49,894 nucleotides of DNA from Hyphomicrobiales bacterium (GTDB lineage Bacteria; Pseudomonadota; Alphaproteobacteria; Rhizobiales; Rhizobiaceae), in the NCBI GenBank assembly GCA_900474095.1, contig UCOA01000097.1:1-49894 (forward strand). The letters run 5' to 3'. The notes below the pieces were generated by a model, which worked only from the letters and a program-made list of their open reading frames with translations, was not told the DNA's origin and ran no database searches. Of this stretch, positions 42,994 to 49,894 are shown piece by piece. The translations under genes were made by a program, and so were the position numbers. Each line of letters opens with the position of its first letter. Positions within the stretch are counted from its first letter, which is position 1.

Positions 42994-44250
42994 TCAGCTC
43001 GAATATCTCGGTATCGAATCGATTACGCTGCCGCCCCTGTATTCGACGAGTGCAACAACATGATCAGTTCTGTGAAGGGAGATTGGCGTGATACCCGTTC
43101 TAACGAGCGCAACCAATTCTTCGATTGGCCGAACAGGAATGGCACTTTGTCGGAAACGTTCAAGCAAATCCCCGCGTCTCGGGTTCACGGCGATCCCGAC
43201 TTCTGTCACGACGACATCAACGTCTTGTCCGGGAGTGACGCAACAGAGAACGCTATCCACGATCTTTGGGTGACCGCCGGCTCTCAGTCGCGAAGTGACG
43301 ATCGTCAGTTTTGCTCCAGCAGCCGTGTCGGGGTGACCGCCAGGCCACCGATTAACGCTCCATTGCTTCCGGTGGCCACATTGACGTTGAAATTCTTGTC
43401 TACTTCAGCTGCGCCGAGAACGACGACGTCCAGGCCATTCACGACAGGATCCGGGTCAATGGGAGATGCGTAGCGCGACGCAGACATTGCGACATGCGCC
43501 AGGTTCCGTTCATAGGACCGGACCGCCTCAAGGTCGAAGCACTGAACGTCGTAAATCCGATCGAACAGCCCGGCTTCCAGAAGCGCAACATGACCTCCTG
43601 CAATCCCTCCAGATATAAATCCGCCCTTGACCCCAGTCTCAGCAAGGAGGCCCACCCAATTTGCTGGCGACGCCGAGAGAAATGCTCCCAGCTCCAGTCT
43701 GAAACGAAAAGCCGTCTCGCACGAGGCCACTAGAGCGAATTACGTCAAGCGTAAGACTGACGATCGCCAGACTTGTAGGGTCCGTAGCGATTGTGGTGGC
43801 TCCCGACAAGATCCTTCGATTGTCGCCGAGGGAAGGCACTTGAACCAGAAAATCAGCCTTGCCCGGTGCGATCTCGTGTCGACGCAACCCGTTAGCCGAG
43901 ATTTCCTCGGTCAGCAATATGACGTTCTTGGCATAATCCGTATCCACCATAGCGTAACCAAGTGGCCCGCAAGAGGCCCGTCCGCCAGCTCCACTTGCAC
44001 TGCCATCTCGATTCACCCGCGGCGCGCCCAAGAATGCAGCGTCTTTAGTCAGCTGCCCACTCGAGATGACGCGCGCGCGACCTCCGTGAGTTTGAAGTAC
44101 GGCCGGCTGCGGTAGCATGCCTTCCATGATTGCGCTGGCAACCGGACCTTTAACGTAGTCAGATACAATGCGACCTACGACACCGTTCGCAATGTGTGCA
44201 AGTGGTGCGTGCACGGGAAATATCGAGCTTGGGGTGGAACAGCCTTCCAC
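42994..44250 (-). pseudogene. citF: citrate lyase alpha subunit (citF), frameshifted and 5'-truncated
   Basis: Three minus-strand frames give successive parts of CitF. The first (44250-43639) has STPSSIFPVHAPLAHI, THGGRARVISSG and CGPLGYAMVDTDYAKNV. The second (about 43690-43347) has ASPANWVGLLAETGVKGGF and GGIAGGHVALLEAGLFDRIY. The third (about 43350-42994) has GHPDTAAGAKLTIVTSRLRA, DVDVVVTEVGIAVNPRRGDL and a complete C-terminus VALVEYRGGSVID. The switches need two frameshifts, and about 70-100 N-terminal residues are lost. The beta and gamma subunit genes are absent. CitF transfers CoA/ACP thioesters in citrate cleavage; this copy cannot be made as one protein. Confidence 0.8.
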
Positions 44251-44350
44251 GTCACCATCGCGAGGCGCCGTCTACCGGAAGCGTAATCTGAAAGAGGAAG
44301 CCGCCTGATGGATGATATTCGCTTACAGTCGGCATCACAGAATCGGGGCG

Positions 44351-45414
44351 TCAGAGGCTGGTGTTCAAACGACGCTGGATATCTTCGACCAACAGGGCTG
44401 CTTCCTCCGCGATTGCCAAGATTGTGCCCGACCGTCGCGAGATCGCGAAAGGCAGGCCCGCAAAATATACGCCTGGGATGCTCGCGACCCCCTTCTCGTG
44501 CAATGGCTGGCCTTGCGCATCGAGCACATTGGGAACGCGCACCCAACCGAAATCCCCTTTGAACCCGGTGCACCAGATCACCGTTGTGATCCCCCGCGCG
44601 GCGAGATCAATTGATCGCACTGGTGGATTCGGCAGAAGCGCGTCAATCACCTCTGCGGAGTCCGGCACAGCTCTCGGGGCATCGATCCCGTTGCGGGCGA
44701 TGTACTCGTCGATCAGGCTGCGAACCAGAGCGGAGCCCTCATCTGCATGGCGAACATGCTCTTCTGCATCGTCGCTGAACGACAGGCGGCCGTCGTCGAC
44801 GCCCGTGAGCCGGCCCAGCAGGACAACGCCTTGCGCGCTGAGGGACTGCAGGCTGATCGTATGGAGCGCTCCTTGCAGCGGCCTTCCAGGGATGGCCCCC
44901 TGCTGAAGAATTTCCTGGCGAGTTATATCCATCCGCCCGCTAAGAACCAGCCAGACACTGATGTGACGACCTCGGTACATTCGCGGCAGCCGGCCGACCC
45001 GGCCCGTTGCAAGAAACACAGTCCGCCCTGCCTGGACCAGGTCCTCGGCGATCTGGCCCCCCGACTGGGCGCTACCCACCACCAGCACGGCTCCACCGCC
45101 GAGACCGAATGGGTTGCGGTAGGCTGATGCATCAATCTGTTGTACTTCGGATGGCAACAAAGCAGAGAAAGGCGGGCGTGTCGGGCAATTCTGGTTGCGG
45201 GGCCGACATAGGTATCGCCGGGCATGATGGTTTGGATGTTGGGTGTGTTTATCCGAAACGAGTCCCAGCGCTGGGTCCGCCAAGTCTCACCGATGCGACC
45301 TCGCTCCAACACTCTGTGACGCAAACCGCTCTGCGTCAGCGCATGACTGACGCCTAGCCCCGCCCAACCGGCACCGATGACGACGGCATCCAGAATGTCC
45401 GTTCCGCTCGTCAT
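44351..45414 (-). pseudogene. flavin-containing monooxygenase, frameshifted with internal deletion
   Basis: The 5' frame (from ATG 45414) shows the FAD fingerprint AVVIGAGWAGLGVSHAL and the next conserved part ETWRTQRWDSFRINTPN. It then loses phase; the other frame continues LPSEVQQIDASAYRNPFGL, AVLVVGSAQSGGQIAEDLV (NADPH-binding GxGxxG-like) and VIWCTGFKGDFGW to the stop at 44351. Between them about 60-80 residues of the family are missing. The product could at best be a C-terminal fragment. It lies upstream of the citF remnant on the same strand. Confidence 0.8.
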
Positions 45415-45666
45415 TTCGTTCCCCTCTGATTGTCACCCTAAGGTATCTTGTAAAATGGGTAAATGGTCCACTTTCCAGTACGGCGTTGCTCTCACGCATG
45501 ACAAAATCGAAGACGACAGTGGCGAGGCGATGACTAAGATGTCGCGTCTCGTGTAAGCCGCGCCTCTATGGCCTTCTATCAACTGAACGTCCGCCGTTGG
45601 CGACGCGGAGCCGCCGAGGGGTTCGGCCGGAGTGGGCCCATTTCGGACTCCGAAGTCCGCGAGTGC
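45415..45666. other. intergenic region, no recognised gene
   Basis: About 250 bases with no coding sequence that I can support on either strand. Confidence 0.35.
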
Positions 45667-46563
45667 TTAACCGCGCGACGTCATCCACACGCCCACCAGT
45701 GTCACCGCCAGCCCCGCGAACATTGCCATTGTCAGAGGTTCTGAAAACAGCATCCAGGCCCACAGCATCGTCACGGGCGGGCTGAGACAGATCGCTGCGC
45801 TCACCTTGACGACGGGGAACAGCCGCAGACTGGTGTAGTAGACGGCGTAGGCTAGGAACGTCGCTATCAGGACCAGCCAGATCATCCCGACCGCGAAATC
45901 ACGGGTCATCGGTGGCGCTAGGCTGCCCTGCGTCAACGCGCACAGGCCGAAGAGAGCCGAGCCCATCAGTGTCTGGATGCAAAGACTCTGATGGACAGGC
46001 ATATGCTGCGTCTTGCGTCTCCTGTGCAGGACCGAGGCGACAGCGAAGATCAGCATCGAACCCACCGTCAGTCCGTATGCCCAGACCGGGGCCGTTCCGA
46101 AACTGAGGCTGTCGAAGGACACGATCAAAACACCGACGACGGCAATCGCGGTTCCCTGCCATTGCCGTGCGGTCAGCCGTTCACCGAGGACGGGTTGTGA
46201 AAGGGCGGCGATCGCCAGCGGAAGAAGGTCGGCGATGAGCGCGACCAGCCCCGTCGGCACTTTTTGCTCGATAGCCAGGGCGAAGCCTCCCAGATACAGG
46301 AACACGGCCATGATGCCGAACAGGGCCTGATCTCTGACCGCACGCATGGATATGCTCGGCCCGATCGCCAACGTGAAGGGCAGAAGGATCAGTCCCGAAA
46401 GCAATGTCCGCCAGAACAGCAGAAGCATGACGCTCGCCTCCTGGTTCGCATACCGGATGCCGACGAAGCCTGAGCTCCATCCGATGATCAGGAGAGTGGC
46501 GAGCAATGGCCATAGCAGAGGATGGCGGCTCGCGGTGGCGGAAGGAAGAGAGATGTCGGTCAT
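45667..46563 (-). CDS. EamA-family (DMT) transporter
   Basis: 298 residues with ten hydrophobic helices in two five-helix EamA halves: the first starts LLATLLIIGWSSGFVGIRYA and ends with VLGERLTARQWQGTAIAVVG; the second ends with AWMLFSEPLTMAMFAGLAVT. The repeated E-(R/P)-L-T motif before the last helix of each half is diagnostic. Such proteins usually export amino acids or metabolites through the inner membrane. It is divergent from a LysR regulator, with a palindromic site between, the common LysR/exporter arrangement. Confidence 0.92.
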   Translation of the reverse strand: MTDISLPSATASRHPLLWPLLATLLIIGWSSGFVGIRYANQEASVMLLLFWRTLLSGLILLPFTLAIGPSISMRAVRDQALFGIMAVFLYLGGFALAIEQKVPTGLVALIADLLPLAIAALSQPVLGERLTARQWQGTAIAVVGVLIVSFDSLSFGTAPVWAYGLTVGSMLIFAVASVLHRRRKTQHMPVHQSLCIQTLMGSALFGLCALTQGSLAPPMTRDFAVGMIWLVLIATFLAYAVYYTSLRLFPVVKVSAAICLSPPVTMLWAWMLFSEPLTMAMFAGLAVTLVGVWMTSRG

Positions 46564-46639
46564 TGAGCGCTCTGGTGCGAGGAATACGGTCTACCAATAG
46601 GCAGATCGCACTAAGCTCGCACATGACAAATTTCGATGG

Positions 46640-46668
46640 TTGCATGACATTTCGCAAATTTGCGTCAT
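46640..46668. promoter_or_regulatory. palindromic site in the EamA/LysR divergent promoter
   Basis: The 12-bp perfect palindrome CGCAAATTTGCG (46653-46664) is framed by ATGAC and GTCAT, giving ATGAC-ATTT-palindrome-TCAT. It fits a LysR-type binding site (interrupted dyad with AT-rich centre) for the regulator encoded at 46718-47611. Confidence 0.55.
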
Positions 46669-46717
46669 GGCTGGCGTAGTTCGTGATAAGTTTCTCTCTG
46701 GAGAGAACGAAACGGAT

Positions 46718-47611
46718 ATGGCCATGAATGAACTCAACAGTCGCCGCCTCGAGATTGACGCTTTGCGGGCACTTTCCGCAATCCGCCAGCATGGCGGCAT
46801 TACCAGAGCAGCGGTCGCTCTGGGCCTTTCACAGTCCGCCGTGAGCCATAAGATCAAGCGACTGGAAGTCAGCCTCGATTGCGAGCTGCTCGGCCGGAAG
46901 GCGGGCGGTCTGATGTTCACCGCTGCGGGAGAAGACTTGCTCGATTACGCCGGGCGTATCCTCGGTCTGCATGACGAGGCTCTGCTCAGCCTTTCGAAGA
47001 CCCCGCTCGCGGGTAGGCTTGCCCTCGGCCTCACCGAAGACACGGCGTGTACCGACCTCGCCCGTATTCTGGGGCGGTTTCGGCGTCTGCATCCGAATGT
47101 CTCGGTCCGTACCAAGGTCCGTATGAGCCTCGTCCTGCGCGCCATGCTCGAACGTGGCGAACTCGATGCCGCCATCGTTCAGGTCTTCGGCCATGAGGTG
47201 CGACCGGCCGACATTGTCCTCTGTCGTGAAGACCTTCACTGGGTGAAGCATCCGGATTTGGCGCTGCCGCAGGACGGCCCGATTCCGTTTCTGTCGTTTG
47301 ACGACGAGTGCTTCTACCGTCAGTGGGCGCTCGACATCGGCCAGGACGATGCGGTTCTCGAGACCGTCTTCGAGTGCTCGAGTGCCGCCGGCATCGTTTC
47401 GGCCGTCAACGCGGCCATGGGCGTGGCGCTCCTCAGCGAGCGCCATATCGGTGGCGAGATGCGCGTTGTCGTTGAACGACTGCCTCGGCCGCCAGCTTTG
47501 GCGTATGTTGTCCGCCGCGCAAGGAAATCGAGGAACCCAGCGCTGGACAGCCTGGTCGGCGAGATTGAAAGGGACATTGGCCGACACGGAAGTTTGGCTC
47601 TCGCCGGCTGA
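46718..47611 (+). CDS. LysR-family transcriptional regulator
   Basis: 297 residues starting MAMNELNSRRLEIDALRAL. The N-terminal winged helix is canonical (AIRQHGGITRAAVALGLSQS, AVSHKIKRLEVSLDCELLGR) and the effector domain follows (GRLALGLTEDTACTDLARIL, ELDAAIVQVFG, SSAAGIVSAVNAAMGVALLS). The frame begins at a TTG (46640), but the extra 26 residues are not family-like; ATG 46718 has GGAGAG upstream. It is divergent from the EamA gene and likely activates it when its ligand is present. Confidence 0.9.
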   Translation: MAMNELNSRRLEIDALRALSAIRQHGGITRAAVALGLSQSAVSHKIKRLEVSLDCELLGRKAGGLMFTAAGEDLLDYAGRILGLHDEALLSLSKTPLAGRLALGLTEDTACTDLARILGRFRRLHPNVSVRTKVRMSLVLRAMLERGELDAAIVQVFGHEVRPADIVLCREDLHWVKHPDLALPQDGPIPFLSFDDECFYRQWALDIGQDDAVLETVFECSSAAGIVSAVNAAMGVALLSERHIGGEMRVVVERLPRPPALAYVVRRARKSRNPALDSLVGEIERDIGRHGSLALAG

Positions 47612-47820
47612 TGGCATGACGCAACTAAGAATGGCATATGCCGTTTGGAGAAATCCTGGGCGCTTCGGTTGCCGACAGATATGGCCGCTCTTGGCGCGCT
47701 TCCCGACCGAGGCGTGGTCGCCAATCGACTCAAGGCGGCCAGCGAAGCCCCAAACCGACATAAGTAACGTTCACTTCGTGTTCTATTGTGATAGTCTCGC
47801 ATAGGCAGCGACATTCGGGG
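47612..47820. other. intergenic spacer
   Basis: No feature recognised; a promoter for the downstream gene must lie here, but no clear -10/-35 pair stands out. Confidence 0.3.
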
Positions 47821-48669
47821 ATGGAAGTGTCAGATCAGAAGAGCAAGTTCCAGCGTTTCAAGGCGTTGCATGCGGTTGAGCGCGCCTTTGTCATTCCCAA
47901 TCCTTGGGACGCAGGTTCAGCTCGCCTGTTGGCGAGCCTCGGCTTCGATGCATTGGCGACTACGAGTGCAGGCTATGCTTTCTCGAAAGGAAAGCTCGAT
48001 TCGTTTGCCAGCCTTGAACGCGGCGAAATTCTTGATAATGCGGCCGAGATCGTCGGCGCGACGGACTTACCCGTGTCAGCCGATCTTGAGGACGGTTTTG
48101 GGGCTGCGCCCGAAACATGCGGCGAAACCATTCGCCTCGCCAGTCAGGTTGGACTGGTCGGCGGCTCGATTGAGGATGCGACGGGCGACCCGGCCACACC
48201 AATATATGATCTGTCTCAGGCGATTGAGCGTGTTCAGGCGGCAGCCGAAGCTGCGCGGAGCCTTCCTTTTCTACTCACTGCAAGGGCCGAGAACTTCCTT
48301 TGGGACAGGCCCGATCTGGAAGACACAATCAAAAGGCTGCAAGCTTTTTCTGCCGCAGGAGCGGACGTACTCTATGCGCCGGGATTGCCGGACCTGGACG
48401 CCATCCGAACCGTCTGCGCCGCTGTGAACAAACCGGTGAATGTAGTTATGGGGTTGAAGGGTCCAAATTTTTCCGTCGCCGAATTATCGGCTGCGGGGGT
48501 GCGTCGTGTAAGCGTCGGGGGATCGTTCGCGCGGGCCGCGCTTGGTGGGTTGATGCGGGCTGCCAAAGAGGTCAAAACCACAGGCACATTCACCTATGCT
48601 GCCGATGCACTACCTGCCAGCGCAATTGCCACCCTGATGTCACAGGAAAAGCGTAGCGCGATCGAATGA
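47821..48669 (+). CDS. isocitrate lyase / PEP mutase superfamily protein
   Basis: 282 residues, with the PEP-mutase/isocitrate-lyase order: VIPNPWDAGSARLLASLGFD, TSAGYAFSKGK, LPVSADLEDGFG (metal-binding Asp-Glu-Asp), GGSIEDATGD and LTARAENFLW. The Cys of the KKCGH lyase motif is absent, as in the oxaloacetase/PEP hydrolase-like group. It probably cleaves or forms a C-C or P-C bond of an oxoacid in the cytoplasm; exact chemistry is not predictable. ATG 47821 is preceded by a weak GGGG site; the ATG at 47788 lacks one. It stands alone after the LysR gene. Confidence 0.85.
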   Translation: MEVSDQKSKFQRFKALHAVERAFVIPNPWDAGSARLLASLGFDALATTSAGYAFSKGKLDSFASLERGEILDNAAEIVGATDLPVSADLEDGFGAAPETCGETIRLASQVGLVGGSIEDATGDPATPIYDLSQAIERVQAAAEAARSLPFLLTARAENFLWDRPDLEDTIKRLQAFSAAGADVLYAPGLPDLDAIRTVCAAVNKPVNVVMGLKGPNFSVAELSAAGVRRVSVGGSFARAALGGLMRAAKEVKTTGTFTYAADALPASAIATLMSQEKRSAIE

Positions 48670-48750
48670 GCGGGCGTTGCCCATCAGTCGAACCGATACG
48701 ATCAAAGCAACACATGTTTTCTTCTTCTGTCGCGAGGGCGACCATCGGCT

Positions 48751-49089
48751 AACGGCCTGGTGCTGGTGCGCCAGCGGCCGGGCTCGGCAAAGGGCGTGAT
48801 GTTCATCACCATCGAGGATGAGACCGGCGTCGCCAATATCGTCGTCTGGCCGAAGCTCTTCGAGCGGTCGCGCCGAGTGGTGCTCGGCGCCAGCATGATG
48901 GCGATCAACGGCAGGATCCAGCGGGAAGGCGACGTGGTTCACCTGGTCGCTCAGCAGCTCTTCGATCTTTCTGCCGATTTGTCCAGCCTCACCGAGCGAG
49001 ACGGAGCATTCCCGGCCGCCGACCGGCCGCGGCGACGAGTTCGCCCATGGTTCGCCCGGAACTTCGGATTCCCGGGAAGGCCGATTTAA
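48751..49089 (+). pseudogene. dnaE2: OB-domain fragment of error-prone DNA polymerase DnaE2
   Basis: The frame from about 48757 reads LVLVRQRPGSAKGVMFITIE, then DETGVANIVVWPKLFERSRR and GRIQREGDVVHLVAQQLFDL, the C-terminal OB domain of DnaE2. After a one-base shift before 49025, the next frame gives GRGDEFAHGSPGTSDSRE, and then homology stops at about 49074. All polymerase domains are missing. The end carries the same 23-bp sequence from which the DnaE2 tail at 28232-28347 continues. DnaE2 serves mutagenic lesion bypass with ImuA/ImuB; this copy is not functional. Confidence 0.78.
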
Positions 49090-49230
49090 GCCCAACAAAT
49101 ATCTTCGAATCAACCGTCATGGCGCCTCTATGGCAACGGACAGCACAACATCTTGGGGGCCTGTTACCCCTGCTGTGTACGTGCAAGACTTTTTCTTGAG
49201 ATCGGGAACTCGGAATGCCGGCGCAGCTCA

Positions 49231-49404
49231 TCAGAGCGCGGCCGAGTTTGATAGATCAGGTTCTCGCCTGCCGCTGACGTAGTTGCCGTAACGACGATCA
49301 CCCAGACCCGCGCGGCGAGCCACCTCGGCATTTGAGATACCTAGTTGTTCAGCGCGTTGTCGCAAATTGGTTGCAAAGGGCCCCATTCCCCACAGTTTGT
49401 TCAT
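49231..49404 (-). pseudogene. truncated XRE-family helix-turn-helix regulator
   Basis: The frame contains ATNLRQRAEQLGISNAEVAR and RAGLGDRRYGNYVSGRREPD, a Cro/CI-type helix-turn-helix. After EPDLS, family members continue with LVRIA..L; here the frame runs into a stop within five residues. Start likely ATG 49404 (MNKLWGMGPFATNL) or the ATG at 49449. Lacking its C-terminal helix or effector domain, it is probably inactive. Confidence 0.55.
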
Positions 49405-49606
49405 GACAAACCACACGGGTCCAGCCTGGGGATTCCACATGAAGCGCACCTATGAAAAGCCTGTGCTGGTCAAGCGTGAGCGTCTTTCGAAAGTGACGGC
49501 AGGTATTGTCGTCTTACTCACGGATTAGCGCTCGAGCGTCGAATGGGTCAAACCCGGCATCCCGGCGCGTGGACTGAAACAATGGACCGGGAGTGATTGG
49601 GGAACT
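49405..49606. other. intergenic spacer
   Basis: No recognised feature between the truncated XRE gene and the end of the next minus-strand gene. Confidence 0.3.
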
Positions 49607-49894
49607 CTACTTCTTGGCAGGGTTCGTATTCCAAATATCCCGATGCAGTCGCCATTCGCCGTCGGCACCCTTTTTCCAGACGACAATGTATTTGCCGATT
49701 TCCTCACTGGTCTTGCCGTCACTGCCGGGAATCTTGATAGAGTAGGTGCCCTCCTCATACGCGAGAGTCCCACTCTCCTCGACCTGCGCCGCTTTCAGGG
49801 TCAGATCGGCCAATCCTGCATCGATCCAGTTCTGCCACATCTTCTGAATGCTTTCGCGGCCGGCGATCCGCTCTTCGTTGGGAGGAAACGCTAC
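49607..49894 (-). CDS. SnoaL/DUF4440-like NTF2-fold protein (partial, runs off the window)
   Basis: Minus-strand frame open from the window edge to the stop at 49607, 95 visible residues. It begins VAFPPNEERIAGRESIQKMW, the typical start region of DUF4440/SnoaL-like proteins (...P.G....G+e.I...w), and ends with strands GKYIVVWKKGADGEWRLHRD and IWNTN, the family's C-terminal signature. A shorter product from ATG 49840 is possible, but the upstream match shows the gene begins beyond the window. Such NTF2-like proteins are small enzymes or binding proteins; substrate unknown. Confidence 0.75.
   Translation of the reverse strand, partial: VAFPPNEERIAGRESIQKMWQNWIDAGLADLTLKAAQVEESGTLAYEEGTYSIKIPGSDGKTSEEIGKYIVVWKKGADGEWRLHRDIWNTNPAKK

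Noticed and set aside
48640-49113. 157-residue minus-strand frame
   Set aside because: It is the complement of the DnaE2 OB fragment, which has strong family resemblance on the plus strand.

Overview
The window looks like an accessory region, possibly plasmid-borne, of a Rhizobium/Agrobacterium-type alphaproteobacterium. It is GC-rich, carries many ABC importers for plant-derived compounds, GntR(FCD)/LacI/LysR regulators next to the operons they probably control, and remnants of DnaE2, LigD and IS110-like genes. Replicon type is inference; no origin, rRNA or complete tRNA was seen.

Layout. (1) 1-272: C-terminal end of a MalK/UgpC-type ABC ATPase. (2) 689-9661: a LacI-type repressor (minus) diverging from an eight-part sugar operon: binding protein, double ATPase, two permeases, ketose 3-epimerase, FGGY kinase and class II aldolase. 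It reads as uptake, epimerisation, phosphorylation and aldol cleavage of an unidentified sugar. (3) 10268-11709: a divergent HxlR regulator/SDR pair around a 12-bp inverted repeat. (4) 11811-22812: two divergent transcription units. The minus one has a GntR regulator, TIM-barrel protein, family-3 ABC importer, shikimate dehydrogenase, CHMI-type tautomerase, type II dehydroquinase and Gfo/Idh dehydrogenase. The plus one has an intradiol dioxygenase, HpaH-like hydratase, HpaI-like aldolase and a binding-protein-like protein without signal peptide. Together they suggest import of shikimate/quinate-type acids, aromatisation, and an unusual intradiol-then-hydratase/aldolase ring-cleavage route. (5) 22892-23517: a ParDE toxin-antitoxin pair. 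(6) 23.6-29.5 kb: a gene graveyard (glutamine amidotransferase, excisionase-like HTH, LigD, IS110, DnaE2 and MAPEG fragments) with a few small genes, two of which share a duplicated leader.

(7) 29511-42570: a complete D-apiose/D-apionate catabolic locus with its own RbsABC-type importer, D-apiose dehydrogenase, apionolactonase, apionate oxidoisomerase, 3-oxo-isoapionate kinase, a RuBisCO-like decarboxylase, and two isomerases leading to D-erythrose 4-phosphate, with a divergent GntR regulator. The pathway is known from the literature (D-apionate pathways); the assignment here rests on family and gene content. (8) 42994-45414: decayed citrate lyase alpha and flavin monooxygenase genes. (9) 45667-48669: EamA exporter, LysR regulator and a PEP-mutase/isocitrate-lyase family enzyme. 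(10) 48751-49894: DnaE2 fragment, truncated XRE regulator and a partial SnoaL/DUF4440-like gene.

The most interesting points are the hybrid aromatic pathway in region 4, and the DnaE2 fragments at 28.2 and 49.1 kb. These share a 23-bp repeat and would join into one continuous gene end if the intervening 20.8 kb were circularised, hinting that the apiose segment once moved as a circle.
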